This document shows, in pieces, positions 8,966 to 18,193 of a stretch of 64,000 bases of DNA. The notes beneath the pieces are model-generated. The model had not been told where the DNA came from and ran no database searches. It saw only the letters and a list, made by a program, of their open reading frames with translations. Location of the stretch: assembly GCF_022531965.1 (NCBI RefSeq), contig NZ_CP092831.1, positions 3,047,001-3,111,000 of the forward strand, in the 5' to 3' direction. Origin of the DNA: Paenibacillus peoriae. GTDB taxonomy: Bacteria; Bacillota; Bacilli; Paenibacillales; Paenibacillaceae. The translations under genes and the position numbers were made by a program. The stretch's first letter is position 1, and every line of letters starts with the position of its first letter.

Positions 8966-9388
8966 CTAATAGACGGCAGGACAATCCTGTACAGACGGGC
9001 TAAAAAAGCAATGGGCTTTAAAACGTCCGGTATTGGTCTGGTTATACCAGGTGTTCGGACAGTCTCCTGCCGGTCTGAAAAACCATAATGCATTGGACGC
9101 CGGGCGTATTTTTTCCCCATTAATGACACGACGGGCAAGACGAATGTCACGGTCACGGGCTCTTTGATAAAAGTACCCCTTTTGGGTAGCTTCAAATCCG
9201 CCTGGACTTTGAAACACCATATCGTTCATAAGGCGAATCCCCTGAAAATCCAGACAATTGCCCAAAATCCTATTTACTCCGACATTGCCAACCATGAGCA
9301 TCCCCTGCTCTCCTTCTCCTTCGGCCTCTGCCCGCATCAATCGGGCGAGTGTCCTTACATCCTCTGAGTTGGTCTTGATTACAGCCAA
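8966..9388 (-). CDS. cwlJ: Spore cortex-lytic cell wall hydrolase CwlJ
   Basis: Germination-specific cortex hydrolase of the SleB/CwlJ family (hydrolase_2). The N-terminus (SEDVRTLARLMRAEAEGEGEQGMLMVGNVGVNRI) and the later GYFYQRARD and LWFFRPAGDCPxTWYNQ segments are characteristic; the conserved early glutamate of RAEAEGE is the likely catalytic residue. It lacks a signal peptide, as CwlJ does. The open frame extends to 9436, but the TTG at 9388 follows GAGGAGGGG at five bases and gives the family's usual MAV-type start, about 140 residues. Works with gerQ, its downstream partner. Cortex breakdown in Bacillus by CwlJ is triggered by calcium dipicolinate. Confidence 0.93.
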   Translation of the reverse strand: MAVIKTNSEDVRTLARLMRAEAEGEGEQGMLMVGNVGVNRILGNCLDFQGIRLMNDMVFQSPGGFEATQKGYFYQRARDRDIRLARRVINGEKIRPASNALWFFRPAGDCPNTWYNQTNTGRFKAHCFFSPSVQDCPAVY

Positions 9389-9464
9389 CGCGTCCCCTCC
9401 TCGCTTCTCCATCACATACCCTATCATATGGTACAAATGCCCAATGGGTGACAGTCCAGAAAAA

Positions 9465-9494
9465 CAAAAAAAATAGCCCCAAAATTGGGACTAC
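9465..9494 (-). terminator. Terminator of the SDR gene
   Basis: Stem TAGTCCCAA / TTGGGGCTA followed by eight T residues on the minus strand. Confidence 0.75.
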
Positions 9495-9509
9495 TCATTT
9501 AGGCTTTTA

Positions 9510-10259
9510 CTACGGCTCGTAAATCATTTTACGCGTCATGCCACCATCTATTACCAGATTCGTACCAGTTACAAAATCATTGCCGGGTTGTGTCAAATAC
9601 AGACAGGCCCGTGCGATGTCCTTAGGGATTCCTACTCGCCCAGACGGATGCTGTTGATGGTCTTCTGTACGCAATTGCTCATAATCCCCGGTTTCAATCC
9701 ACCCTGGACTGATGCAATTGACCTGAATCCCGTCCTTTCCTAGTGATATGGCCATCGCGTGCGTAAGGGCCACAATGGCTCCTTTGGATGCCGCGTAGGC
9801 TTCTGTATTCGGCTCTGACATGAAAGCTCGTGTAGAGGTCATATTGACCACAGAGCCACCTTCTGCGTTTCGTTTCATCACCTTAGCTGCTTCCCTAGTG
9901 GCAATAAAACAGCTGCGTACGTTAGTATTCAAAGTGTCATCCCATTCTGCTAGCGTTAACTCATATGGAGATTTCCATTTGGATACGCCTGCGTTGTTAA
10001 TTAGCGTATGAATCGTGCCGTATTCTTCTACCGTGGCACGGATTAGCGCCACAATATCTTCTTCCTTTCGTACATCACAAGGAATAAAAATGGCCTGATA
10101 GCCCTCGTTCCGGGCTACTGCAGCGGCTGCGGCACCCTCTTCCTCATTGTAGTCCGCAAATACAACATGGGCACCCTGAGCAGCGTAGGCAAAAGCGACC
10201 TCTTTCCCAATGCCATGCGCCGCTCCTGTTACAATAACAACTTGTCCCTCAAATGACAC
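9510..10259 (-). CDS. Short-chain dehydrogenase/reductase (classical SDR)
   Basis: NAD(P)-dependent oxidoreductase of the classical SDR family, 249 residues, cytoplasmic. Seen: the TGAAHGIG coenzyme motif (11-18), the NNAG motif (about 87-90), the catalytic serine in NMTSTRAF, and the YAASK catalytic Tyr-Lys pair (about 153-157), followed by the usual NCISPGWIET. An aspartate after beta-strand 2 (VFADYN) suggests NAD rather than NADP preference. Closest in style to glucose 1-dehydrogenase or 3-oxoacyl reductase-like enzymes; substrate unknown. Monocistronic, with an AGGAGGAAT ribosome site. Confidence 0.88.
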   Translation of the reverse strand: MSFEGQVVIVTGAAHGIGKEVAFAYAAQGAHVVFADYNEEEGAAAAAVARNEGYQAIFIPCDVRKEEDIVALIRATVEEYGTIHTLINNAGVSKWKSPYELTLAEWDDTLNTNVRSCFIATREAAKVMKRNAEGGSVVNMTSTRAFMSEPNTEAYAASKGAIVALTHAMAISLGKDGIQVNCISPGWIETGDYEQLRTEDHQQHPSGRVGIPKDIARACLYLTQPGNDFVTGTNLVIDGGMTRKMIYEP

Positions 10260-10394
10260 GAATCATTCCTCCTCTGAACTACTCTGTTCTAGTATATATG
10301 TACCAAAATGTGCTGAACAAGAAACATCTACAGCCCCCTACCCTGGTTTCTTACAGAAGGCTGTAAATGAATCCAAAAATAATTAGACTGAATT

Positions 10395-10790
10395 CTACAT
10401 TTTAACCTGTTCCAAGCTATAGCGATTAAGACGCTGAAACCCGATATACCTTGTACCCTGAAAAGTAAGCCGTCCCTCATCCCCTTCAGCGCATTGACCA
10501 TATTCTTCCCCAGATACCTTAAACTCCATCCGGTCGCCACTTTCCACTTCGAAGGTTACGTAATAGAAAGTATAGGTGCGAGTCCCTTGTTCCTCCTGCC
10601 GCCTCTGTTGGAGATGTGTCCTTCTGGCCGTAATTCGGGAACCGACCGTCAGTACAGGCTGCCTTTTATTCCGACTCCATTCCATGACTTCCCTGCCTGC
10701 AGACAACACGACAATACCCAACACGACAACGAAAAATACGGGCAGTACCGTGCCCAGCCAATCGAACATCCATAATGATTCAAAACCCAT
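10395..10790 (-). CDS. DUF2500 family membrane-anchored protein
   Basis: A 131-residue protein with one N-terminal transmembrane helix (about residues 10-30) followed by a basic linker and a compact soluble domain. The domain has the DUF2500 pattern: AR-R repeat region, 'YYVTFEVESGDRMEFKV' and 'GDEGRLTFQGTRYIGF'. The open frame extends to 10850, but the ATG at 10790 has AGAGGAG at eight bases and puts the membrane helix right at the N-terminus. Function of DUF2500 is not known. Stands alone. Confidence 0.82.
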   Translation of the reverse strand: MGFESLWMFDWLGTVLPVFFVVVLGIVVLSAGREVMEWSRNKRQPVLTVGSRITARRTHLQQRRQEEQGTRTYTFYYVTFEVESGDRMEFKVSGEEYGQCAEGDEGRLTFQGTRYIGFQRLNRYSLEQVKM

Positions 10791-10915
10791 GCACCGCACT
10801 CCTCTCCGCCAGGCATTCCACAGGGAAACGACCGGGCATCCTGACCTCACCTAAGCTTTCCATAACAGTATATGTATGTTCCTGCCCAAATTTGATAGCA
10901 ACCCTCAAGAACGCC

Positions 10916-10948
10916 AAGAGCCCCCACGGAATAATCCGGGAGGCTCAA
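10916..10948 (-). terminator. Possible terminator after the small Cys-rich gene
   Basis: Imperfect stem GAGCCTCCCGGA / TCCGTGGGGGCTC; the T tract after it is weak. Confidence 0.5.
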
Positions 10949-10978
10949 GATATGGCGATATCAGAATGATTCATTGAT

Positions 10979-11161
10979 TTACACATGTACAAGCTGGAGA
11001 TAACGTTGTGTTTCATCCAGAGCTTCATGATCTTCGTCTTCAGCGTAACGCTCTGCACACTGCTTGCAGTCCTCTTCAGTCGTGCAACCATAGGCATCCT
11101 GGCAAGTATAACAAAATTGTAGGTAGTATTGGGTTAACATATGATCCTGATTCGCTCTCAT
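10979..11161 (-). CDS. Small acidic cysteine-containing protein
   Basis: A 60-residue soluble protein with four cysteines arranged as CxxC (FCYTCQD) and CxxxxxCxxC (GCTTEEDCKQC), followed by a strongly acidic helix (YAEDEDHEALDET). The spacing suggests a small metal-binding or redox-active knuckle. The ATG at 11161 is chosen because TAGGAG lies eight bases upstream; the longer frame would begin at a GTG touching that ribosome site. No family recognised; similar short proteins are common in Paenibacillus as hypothetical proteins. Confidence 0.65.
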   Translation of the reverse strand: MRANQDHMLTQYYLQFCYTCQDAYGCTTEEDCKQCAERYAEDEDHEALDETQRYLQLVHV

Positions 11162-11263
11162 GATTATCACTCCTATCGTTGTTTACAGGTTTAGTATAAC
11201 AGCGGCTTATTCGTTAGTTTGTGATTTTTTTCACATATAGTCGTATAAAATTTAAATTTTTTA

Positions 11264-11298
11264 AAAATAAAACGCCCTGAGAAAAATACCCCAGGGCA
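11264..11298 (-). terminator. Terminator of the BNR-repeat lipoprotein gene
   Basis: Stem GCCCTG / CAGGGC with an A/T-rich loop, followed by TTTTATTTTT on the minus strand. Confidence 0.8.
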
Positions 11299-11314
11299 AT
11301 CACCTTTATAGCGA

Positions 11315-12565
11315 TTATAAAATTCTCCAGTTCGCACCGCCGTCCGTCGTTTTCAGCAGCAGTGACTTCTTGTCATCAAGGCGTTCCAGAAGCAGCCAAC
11401 CCACCGAAGAAGAGGCGAAACGGAGCTTGACCGATCGTGGGTAGTCTTTTAGCTTCAAGGGTAGCACTTTGTTGCCTGTGAGACTTGTCCACGTCTTCCC
11501 CCCATCCAATGTACGGGTCAATCCGGTTTCGGTTATGATCCACCCTTCCTTTTCGTTTAGAAACGTACGGCCAGGGATAATAGAATTAATGTTGCTACTC
11601 AGACCCAAAGATACATCGCTCCATTGGGCCCCTGTATCATTTGTAAACAGTCCATTATATTTTGTGCCGTTAACCCCAGAGCAAAGAACTGGAATCCAAT
11701 ACGAGGTACTGCTCCCTTTCAGAGACTGCTGGGCTTCTGCTTTGGCCTGAGGGCAGCCCTGAATTCTGTTAGCTACCGGCGTCCAGGTTTTCCCTTGATT
11801 CAAAGTCTTGTACAACTTAACACTGTTATCTAGATTGATCGCTACAAATCCCTGCTTGTTGGAAGAAAAGCTCATCCCGGCCAGACTGCCCCGATCGGGT
11901 AAACCTGAGCCTGATTTGTTGGATGTCATACCAGAACTTTGCGCAACTTTATTCCACGTGGCTCCACCGTCAGTGGTGTGATACAACAGTTTTTGTTGAT
12001 CCTGCTCATTCAGTTTTACATATGCCATGATCCAGCCAGTAGTTGGATTTACATATTGGATCGAGCTCACATGATCCCCGCTTGGAAGCGCTGAAACATC
12101 CCAGCTCTGTCCTCCATCTGCTGTTCTCAGAATGACGGTTGCTGTTTTGTCCAAATTTTGGCGGACAACCCAACCATGACGCGAATCAGTGAAACTGATG
12201 TCCTTTCCATATTCAAGTTTGTCTTGAAATTGGACGTTTTCGGAGGGGGAAATATTATTCCATGTCTTTCCGCCATCATGAGTATCATAAAGTCGGAGCT
12301 CATTATGGGTAACTCCCCAAACTAACCCTTTATTATTATCAATCAAATGAAAATCCGCTATTCGCGTCTGAACTACATATTTGGCGTTGGGATCGCCCAC
12401 CTTTGGAGTCACTGGTGGATTAATAGTAATCGTCTGACCCTGATCATCAGGTTCCTCAATCGGAGGTTTTGTTAACGTTTCTGGGGCTTCAGCAGAACAG
12501 GCAGTCAGCAGAATACCTATCAGCAGTAGTACTCCCCCCAAGAGCGCACGCCAGCGCAGTTTCAT
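11315..12565 (-). CDS. Lipoprotein with BNR/Ycf48-like beta-propeller repeats
   Basis: Exported lipoprotein of about 416 residues. The signal peptide (MKLRWRALLGGVLLLIGILL) ends in a lipobox LTAC, so the cysteine near residue 22 would be lipidated. The mature part carries at least five Asp-box or BNR-like motifs of the form DGGKTWxx or DGGxxW spaced 50-90 residues apart, as in Ycf48-like and sortilin-type propellers. The start at 12565 is chosen because GGGAGGA lies seven bases upstream; the frame extends to 12607 without a ribosome site. Function unknown; a surface binding or assembly role is a guess. Confidence 0.82.
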   Translation of the reverse strand: MKLRWRALLGGVLLLIGILLTACSAEAPETLTKPPIEEPDDQGQTITINPPVTPKVGDPNAKYVVQTRIADFHLIDNNKGLVWGVTHNELRLYDTHDGGKTWNNISPSENVQFQDKLEYGKDISFTDSRHGWVVRQNLDKTATVILRTADGGQSWDVSALPSGDHVSSIQYVNPTTGWIMAYVKLNEQDQQKLLYHTTDGGATWNKVAQSSGMTSNKSGSGLPDRGSLAGMSFSSNKQGFVAINLDNSVKLYKTLNQGKTWTPVANRIQGCPQAKAEAQQSLKGSSTSYWIPVLCSGVNGTKYNGLFTNDTGAQWSDVSLGLSSNINSIIPGRTFLNEKEGWIITETGLTRTLDGGKTWTSLTGNKVLPLKLKDYPRSVKLRFASSSVGWLLLERLDDKKSLLLKTTDGGANWRIL

Positions 12566-12669
12566 ATAAAAATCCTCCCTCGATGGCATGCTGTAATCAC
12601 GTGCCAAAAGCTTATCTGAAACAGAATTATACCATAAACACCTCTATGTGACACATTTCGCGTAATGAC

Positions 12670-12712
12670 AAAAAAAACCGGCCCCTTCACAAAAGTGCAG
12701 GATGCCGGCTTT
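12670..12712 (-). terminator. Terminator of the amino acid permease gene
   Basis: Stem with GCCGGC / GGCCGG core separated by a partly paired loop, followed by eight T residues on the minus strand. Confidence 0.8.
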
Positions 12713-12727
12713 TTATACTAAAATTTA

Positions 12728-14119
12728 TTAGGATTTACGGTTCAACAAACTTTTGTGGTATCCATAGAAGAAATAGATCAGCAATCCAAGCAGGAGCCAC
12801 ACAATGAATCCAATCCAGGTGCTAATATGAAGCTGAAGCATCAGACCGATGCAAACCAACGCACTTAAAAGCGGGAGCAACGGAACCCACGGCACAGTAA
12901 AGCCTCTTTTCAAATCAGGGCGTTTCTTGCGCAGAACGATAACCCCTACCGATACCACAGCAAAAGCGAACAGGGTTCCAATACTCGTCAAATTGGTCAG
13001 TGCATGTAACGGGAACAATCCACTAGCCAATGCGATAATACTACCTACCAGCCAAGTGCTTCGAATCGGTGTTTGAGTTTTGGCATTTATTTTAGATAAA
13101 AAAACGGGTAAAAGACCATCACGTGACATGGAGAAAATCAACCGTGTTTGACCAAACAACAGCACCAGTAAAACGGTGGTCATCCCCGCAATCGCTCCGA
13201 CTGAAATCAATCCGGCTACGAAATCCTGATGAATAAAACGGAGGGCAAACGCAACAGGATCACTTACCCCCAACTGCGTATAAGGTACCATTCCCGTTAG
13301 CACAACTGAAACGGCAATGTACAATACCGTGCAGATCGCAAGAGAAGAAATAATGCCGATGGGCATATTCCGCTGCGGATTGCGAACTTCTTCGGCTGCA
13401 GTTGAGATGGCATCGAAACCCAGATAAGCAAAAAATACGATTGCCGCAGCACTCAAAACACCAGAAAATCCATAAGGCAAAAATGGTGTCCAGTTGTCAG
13501 GCTTAACATAAAAGATACCGATTGCAATAAATAGCAATACAACTCCGACTTTAACACAAACCATTATTAAATTGAATCGAACCGTCTCCTTGGCTCCGAG
13601 ACTCAGTAACAGTGTGATGAGCATAATGATGCACACGGCTGGTAGATCAATAATGGTTCCCTTGGTCGAATCGAAGGCTGCGGTTAAAGCCAGCGGTAAA
13701 TGTATATCAAATCCAGCCAGCAAGCCTTGAAAGTATGCAGACCATCCACTACTCACAGAGGCGGCCGCCACTCCATATTCCAGAATCAGGTCCCAACCCA
13801 GTACCCAGGCCAAAATTTCTCCAAATACAATATAACTATACGCATAAGCGCTCCCAGCTGCGGGAACTGTAGATGATAGCTCCGCATAACATAAGGCTGC
13901 TAGTACGCAGGCAATACCTGCAATAACAAAGGAGAGCATCAATCCAGGACCTGCATTTTCTGCTGCTGCCTTGCCAGTAATAACAAAAATCCCGGTACCG
14001 ATAATACATCCTACACCTAGCATGGTGAGATCAAAGGCACCCATTGTTCTCTTTAAGCGACCTGTAGATCCGCTTTCCTCATGCGGGAGCAGTCCTGTTT
14101 TTTTTCGAAATAAGTCCAT
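12728..14119 (-). CDS. APC superfamily amino acid permease
   Basis: Cytoplasmic-membrane amino acid transporter of 463 residues with about twelve hydrophobic helices. The N-terminal region MLGVGCIIGTGIFVITG (about residues 33-49) is the unwound first helix typical of the APC superfamily, and the overall sequence fits the cationic amino acid transporter subfamily (YfnA/YhdG-like in Bacillus). A short charged N-terminus precedes helix 1. Substrate cannot be fixed from sequence; related proteins carry branched, cationic or small neutral amino acids. Monocistronic with its own terminator. Confidence 0.88.
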   Translation of the reverse strand: MDLFRKKTGLLPHEESGSTGRLKRTMGAFDLTMLGVGCIIGTGIFVITGKAAAENAGPGLMLSFVIAGIACVLAALCYAELSSTVPAAGSAYAYSYIVFGEILAWVLGWDLILEYGVAAASVSSGWSAYFQGLLAGFDIHLPLALTAAFDSTKGTIIDLPAVCIIMLITLLLSLGAKETVRFNLIMVCVKVGVVLLFIAIGIFYVKPDNWTPFLPYGFSGVLSAAAIVFFAYLGFDAISTAAEEVRNPQRNMPIGIISSLAICTVLYIAVSVVLTGMVPYTQLGVSDPVAFALRFIHQDFVAGLISVGAIAGMTTVLLVLLFGQTRLIFSMSRDGLLPVFLSKINAKTQTPIRSTWLVGSIIALASGLFPLHALTNLTSIGTLFAFAVVSVGVIVLRKKRPDLKRGFTVPWVPLLPLLSALVCIGLMLQLHISTWIGFIVWLLLGLLIYFFYGYHKSLLNRKS

Positions 14120-14351
14120 ATGCCGAATCCTCTTTCCATAATTTCATGCGTCAATATCGGTGCTGCAACGCTTTAGTGCGTGTTCTTATCATTCGATTAA
14201 TTATTAGCGAGCTCGCCTTTGAAGTCAAGGAAAAATGTCATATTTCTTTGCGATGGGTTAGTATATAGGGTACACTGAGTTGGAAAGATAAATTTTTAAG
14301 TAATATCCCAAAATGAAAAGGTATACAACCCGAGAAGGAGATGAGGATTTT

Positions 14352-15281
14352 ATGAGCTTAAAACCTTACAAACGAAGTAGAGTGGCTATTGTCGGCATGG
14401 GAGCGGTTGGCACAACAACCGGCTACACCCTGCTGCTGCGCCAACGCATGCAAGAACTTGTCTTTATTGATGTCAACGTCAAAAAGGCGAAGGGGGAAAT
14501 GCTCGATATGAATCATGGGCTTCCTTTTCTCGGCGGTGTCAAAGTATGGGCGGGTGATTATGAAGACTGCCGTAATGCAGATATCATCATTGTTGCAGCG
14601 GGAGCTTCACAAAAGCCGGGAGAAACACGTATTGATCTTCTCAAGCGTAATGCCGAAATTTTTGAAAGTATTATTGATAATATCGTCAAGGTCAATACAC
14701 ATGGCATTTTGCTGATCGCAACCAATCCAGTGGACATTCTCTCCTACATCTCTTGGAAACGCAGTGGTTGGCCTTCAAGCAGAGTCATTGGATCAGGAAC
14801 GTTGCTGGACAGCGCACGCTTCCGCTATTTGATCGGGAAGCAAAAAGGCATCGATCCACGAAGCATCCACGCCCACATTATTGGAGAACACGGTGACTCC
14901 GAGTTACCTGTATGGAGCACGGCCAACGTAGCTGGAACTCCGCTGGAACTGGGTGAAGAAACGAAAAATGAAATTTTTGAAAATACCAAGAATGCTGCCT
15001 ATGAAATTATAGATGCTAAAGGCGCAACTTCTTATGCTATAGGGCTGGCTCTCGACCGAATCGTAGCCGCCATTCTCGGTGACGAGGGGTCGGTACTTAA
15101 TGTGTCCACCTTGCTGGAAGATTATAACGGAGTATCTGACGTATATTTAGGTGTTCCAAGTATCGTAGATCACAATGGAGTACGTGAAATTTTGGATCTT
15201 CCGCTCAATGACGAGGAACGTGCTAGGTTGCTTCAATCTGCGGACAAGCTGAAAGATCAAATTAGCAAAGTTCATATGTAG
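14352..15281 (+). CDS. ldh: L-lactate dehydrogenase
   Basis: NAD-dependent L-lactate dehydrogenase, 309 residues, reducing pyruvate to lactate to regenerate NAD in fermentation. Seen: Rossmann motif GMGAVG (15-20), NADH-specificity acidic residue in FIDVN (about 40), substrate-side ETRIDLLKRN (91-100), ATNPVD (123-128) and catalytic His180 in IIGEHGDSE. The open frame starts at 14313, but the ATG at 14352 is preceded by AAGGAGATGAGG and gives the normal N-terminus. No Rex-type operator was recognised upstream. Followed by a strong terminator. Confidence 0.93.
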   Translation: MSLKPYKRSRVAIVGMGAVGTTTGYTLLLRQRMQELVFIDVNVKKAKGEMLDMNHGLPFLGGVKVWAGDYEDCRNADIIIVAAGASQKPGETRIDLLKRNAEIFESIIDNIVKVNTHGILLIATNPVDILSYISWKRSGWPSSRVIGSGTLLDSARFRYLIGKQKGIDPRSIHAHIIGEHGDSELPVWSTANVAGTPLELGEETKNEIFENTKNAAYEIIDAKGATSYAIGLALDRIVAAILGDEGSVLNVSTLLEDYNGVSDVYLGVPSIVDHNGVREILDLPLNDEERARLLQSADKLKDQISKVHM

Positions 15282-15303
15282 ATCGGGAACATAAAAGCTA
15301 AAC

Positions 15304-15351
15304 AAAACTGGCCTCCACAGCGGTAATATCCGTTGAGAGGCCAGTTTTTTA
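15304..15351 (+). terminator. Terminator of ldh
   Basis: Stem AAACTGGCCTC / GAGGCCAGTTT around a 21-base loop, followed by TTT. Confidence 0.85.
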
Positions 15352-15399
15352 GTCATTATAATGTAAAAATTCAGTTTGTCGTCCTGCTATGCATTCGAA

Positions 15400-16503
15400 T
15401 TACCAAGGTGGCGTATCGCCATCCGCATCCTCATTTTCATGCTGGCGTTTCTCTTTTAGCCGCTCAGCCACCGTTTCAAACGATTCAGGTTGAAGCAGCT
15501 CAATCGGTGAAAATCCCTTTTCAAACGTAAATGCGTCACCTTCAATAATAAGTGCATATCGATCATGAAGTTTCGTGATATGCAGCTTGGCGCCAAAGTC
15601 GGACAGTAGCCCACGCACGGCCGTATCATCTAGTTTAAAACGAACTTCAATTTCTGGTTTCAGCTCGACAATATGCTGTGCAGCCTCTACGACCTGGAGA
15701 GGTTCCCATTTCCCTTGCAGATCCCGTTTTTCGCTCGCCGCCCACAATTCCAGATCGCGCTCTTCCTGCTGTCTTTCCTCATTAGATGCATCCGGCCATT
15801 TGGTTTCTACGTAATTCTGAACGAAGCCCATGACATGCTCATTGACGATTTCCGGCATGGATTGCTCATAGGTCACGAATTTCAAAAAATCCTCAAAATA
15901 CCGGGCATGCGAAGACTGGTGAATTTTAAGCTCCCACTCATCGTTCATCCCCTCCTCAAGCATGTAAGGATACATGATGGATTTCATATTACGGGCAGAA
16001 ATAGCCATTTCGACCTCACTCACCAGACTGCTTTCAGTAATTCTGGCAATTTTAGGCTCGAAATCACATTTAAGCACAAAAATAAACGGATCATCCGAGT
16101 GTGTATTCAAGGTTGCCTGTACAATGATCAGCGCTCCGCCGCGTACTGCGCTCGTATCCAGATACATCCGCACCAGATCGTCACAAGCATTTTTAAAATC
16201 TTCCTTATCCTCTGCTGCCCGCAGTCGGGCGAACATATTAAAATTCGGATTACTGCTCAATTCATGCTCCGGTTCGACGATAAAGCGGCCGATTTTGGTC
16301 GGTGCCTGCTCTGTGCTGGGATTTTTTTCAACCTTCCGCTTGCTAATACGAGTAAATTCCCCGTCCAGAAATTTTTTAACATCGCTTTCGTCATAATCGT
16401 AGTCGTCCATCGTAGCGTAATGCTTATAGGACTTACCACCCTGTCCTTCTTTTCCATCTACCTGAATTACAAAAAAAGATAAAAAATCCACTTGAAAGTT
16501 CAT
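15400..16503 (-). CDS. DUF3900 family protein
   Basis: A 367-residue soluble protein matching the DUF3900 family of Bacilli: N-terminus FQVDFLSFFVIQVDGKEG, then ISKRKVEKNPSTEQAPTKIGRFIVEPEHEL, and the highly conserved SHARYFEDFLKFVTYE in the middle. The C-terminus is charged. The family has no assigned biochemical role that I know of. The ATG at 16503 has AGGAG 14 bases upstream, somewhat far. It is the last ordinary gene before the accessory block with dif-like palindromes; the first such site lies only about 105 bases upstream of its start codon. Confidence 0.8.
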   Translation of the reverse strand: MNFQVDFLSFFVIQVDGKEGQGGKSYKHYATMDDYDYDESDVKKFLDGEFTRISKRKVEKNPSTEQAPTKIGRFIVEPEHELSSNPNFNMFARLRAAEDKEDFKNACDDLVRMYLDTSAVRGGALIIVQATLNTHSDDPFIFVLKCDFEPKIARITESSLVSEVEMAISARNMKSIMYPYMLEEGMNDEWELKIHQSSHARYFEDFLKFVTYEQSMPEIVNEHVMGFVQNYVETKWPDASNEERQQEERDLELWAASEKRDLQGKWEPLQVVEAAQHIVELKPEIEVRFKLDDTAVRGLLSDFGAKLHITKLHDRYALIIEGDAFTFEKGFSPIELLQPESFETVAERLKEKRQHENEDADGDTPPW

Positions 16504-16607
16504 TTACGTTCCATTCGCTCCTTTTCAGGCATGTACGCGTAATTATATCACTATGATTTTAAAAGGTACATCGGATTCAGCCGCCTATTATTAAGATAAA
16601 TATTTTT

Positions 16608-16635
16608 AGTTAACATAATATTTATTATGTAAATT
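16608..16635. repeat. dif-like palindrome 1 (11-6-11)
   Basis: Left arm AGTTAACATAA, central six TATTTA, right arm TTATGTAAATT. Each arm matches 10 of 11 bases of the XerD half-site TTATGTAAACT of Bacillus subtilis dif (left arm in reverse). The 18-base core is a perfect palindrome apart from the central bases. Left border of the MFS block. Confidence 0.6.
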
Positions 16636-16770
16636 AATTTTTCGATTAGATATCATTCCTAATTCACAAGTTTAAAGTGAGTACTTTTACTACTATTCTA
16701 TTTCACGTTCTTAACGATCATTGACCTCTTTATTTTCTATGCTCTACTTTCTTCATGATTCAAAAAACAT

Positions 16771-16800
16771 TTGACTAAATAGTAGTTAATTTATTATATT
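16771..16800 (+). promoter_or_regulatory. Promoter of the MFS gene
   Basis: TTGACT (16771-16776), 18-base spacer, TATATT (16795-16800); leader of about 85 bases. Confidence 0.55.
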
Positions 16801-16892
16801 ATCTATTATTACATAGACAAAAATATTTTTTGTTTATTTAAAATGACATCTCAAGGATCTTGTACCCTGGAAAAGGAAAGGAGAGTTTGTAG

Positions 16893-18110
16893 TTGTTTAA
16901 TAATCCATATATAAGGACCATAATCGCCTCCAATGCGCTGCTAAATTTGGGCATTTGGGTGCGCAACTTTGCCATACTGTTGTATGTAACAGATTTGACT
17001 CATAATGATCCCGTATACGTGTCGCTCATTTCAGTTGCTGAATTCATGCCTATTTTTCTGTTCGCTATCATTGGAGGAACATTCGCGGACCGTTGGCGGC
17101 CCAAACGGACCATGATTAGTTGCGATTTGCTGTCCGCTGCCTCTATTTTTATTGTCTTGTTGGCATTATGGTACGGGTCATGGCAGGTGCTTTTGCTGTC
17201 CACTTTCTTTTCGGCCATTCTATCTCAATTTTCTCAGCCGTCTGCGATGAAGATATTTAAGCAGCATGTAGCACCAGAACAGCTTCAGGGAGTGATGGCC
17301 CTTTTTCAATCTCTCATGGCATTATTTATGGTTATCGGCCCCGTTATCGGTACATTTATTTATCAACACTTTGGAATTTTCATTTCAATGTCTATATCCG
17401 GAATATTGTTTCTCATCTCGGCGCTTGTCCTGACTCGTATTCCACAAGATGAACAAGCACTTGAGATAGATGATCAACCCCCTCATTTCATTCAAGAGCT
17501 TAAAGAAGGAATACGTTATGTATGGAATAACCGCACACTTCGCACGCTTGGGGGAACATTCACCGTAATTGGGCTAGCGGTCGGACTTATTCAACCATTA
17601 ATGGTTTTTATCGCCATCGAGAACCTTGGACAAAACAAGGAATTCCTGCAATGGCCATTAATGGCGAACGGAGCGGCTATGCTGGTGGGAGGCGGTCTGA
17701 TTATGGGGGTTGCCAAAAAAGTACAGCCGCAATTACTGCTGGTGGTCGGACTTTTGGTCAGCACACTGACAACCTTTGGAGTCGGATGGTCGCACAATAT
17801 TGTGCTGACCATGGCACTACAAGTTTTCAGCGGCCTATTTTATCCTTGCATTCATATCGGTATCAACACAATGATGATGAAAAACGCCGAAGCTGCTTTT
17901 ATCGGCCGCGTCGGTGGTGCCCTCTCTCCCCTGTTCTCCGGGATGATGGTCGTCGGTATGAGTATTGGCGGAACACTCAAACACGAATCCTCCCTGAACA
18001 CCGTATATACCGTGAGCGCCGGCTTGTTTTTGGTCGGAGCGACGCTGTTGTTACCATTGCTTCGTGACAGGCGGCCTGTACAAGCTGTCATAGCCGATGA
18101 TTCTGAATAG
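16893..18110 (+). CDS. MFS transporter, DHA3-like drug efflux type
   Basis: Integral membrane protein of 405 residues with about twelve hydrophobic helices. It fits the DHA3 branch of the major facilitator superfamily, which includes macrolide exporters of the Mef type. The motif-A loop between helices 2 and 3 is seen as GGTFADRWRPKRTM (about 60-73), and a central hydrophilic loop with a HFIQELKEGIRYVW segment is typical of this branch. Start is a TTG at 16893 after AAAGGAGAG at seven bases. It lies between dif-like sites 1 and 2, and is followed by a terminator and an ABC gene remnant. Drug or antibiotic export is the likely role, substrate unknown. Confidence 0.85.
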   Translation: MFNNPYIRTIIASNALLNLGIWVRNFAILLYVTDLTHNDPVYVSLISVAEFMPIFLFAIIGGTFADRWRPKRTMISCDLLSAASIFIVLLALWYGSWQVLLLSTFFSAILSQFSQPSAMKIFKQHVAPEQLQGVMALFQSLMALFMVIGPVIGTFIYQHFGIFISMSISGILFLISALVLTRIPQDEQALEIDDQPPHFIQELKEGIRYVWNNRTLRTLGGTFTVIGLAVGLIQPLMVFIAIENLGQNKEFLQWPLMANGAAMLVGGGLIMGVAKKVQPQLLLVVGLLVSTLTTFGVGWSHNIVLTMALQVFSGLFYPCIHIGINTMMMKNAEAAFIGRVGGALSPLFSGMMVVGMSIGGTLKHESSLNTVYTVSAGLFLVGATLLLPLLRDRRPVQAVIADDSE

Positions 18111-18117
18111 CAGCACA

Positions 18118-18168
18118 AGAAACCGCCCCTGGAGAGGTGATATGCCATCCTCCGGGGCGGTTTCTTAA
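18118..18168. terminator. Bidirectional terminator between MFS gene and ABC remnant
   Basis: Stem AAGAAACCGCCCC / GGGGCGGTTTCTT enclosing an inner GGAGAGG/CCTCC pairing; serves the MFS gene on plus and the ABC remnant on minus. Confidence 0.85.
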
Positions 18169-18193
18169 TGTTTGTATCATAATTTCAGACGGA

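Larger units (their letters stand above)
16504..16892. other. AT-rich gap with dif-like site 1 and MFS promoter
   Basis: 389 bases with very low GC, in contrast to flanking genes. It contains dif-like palindrome 1, a TTGACT-18-TATATT promoter, and the MFS ribosome site. No further gene is visible; a 23-codon frame from 16843 overlapping the MFS start has no ribosome site. Confidence 0.6.

Noticed and set aside
15673..16482. Long 269-codon plus-strand frame opposite the DUF3900 gene
   Set aside because: It is antisense to a conserved protein family and has a low-complexity, hydrophobic translation typical of shadow frames.
16843..16914. Short frame overlapping the MFS start that could be a leader peptide
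   Set aside because: No ribosome site, and no terminator or alternative stem follows it.
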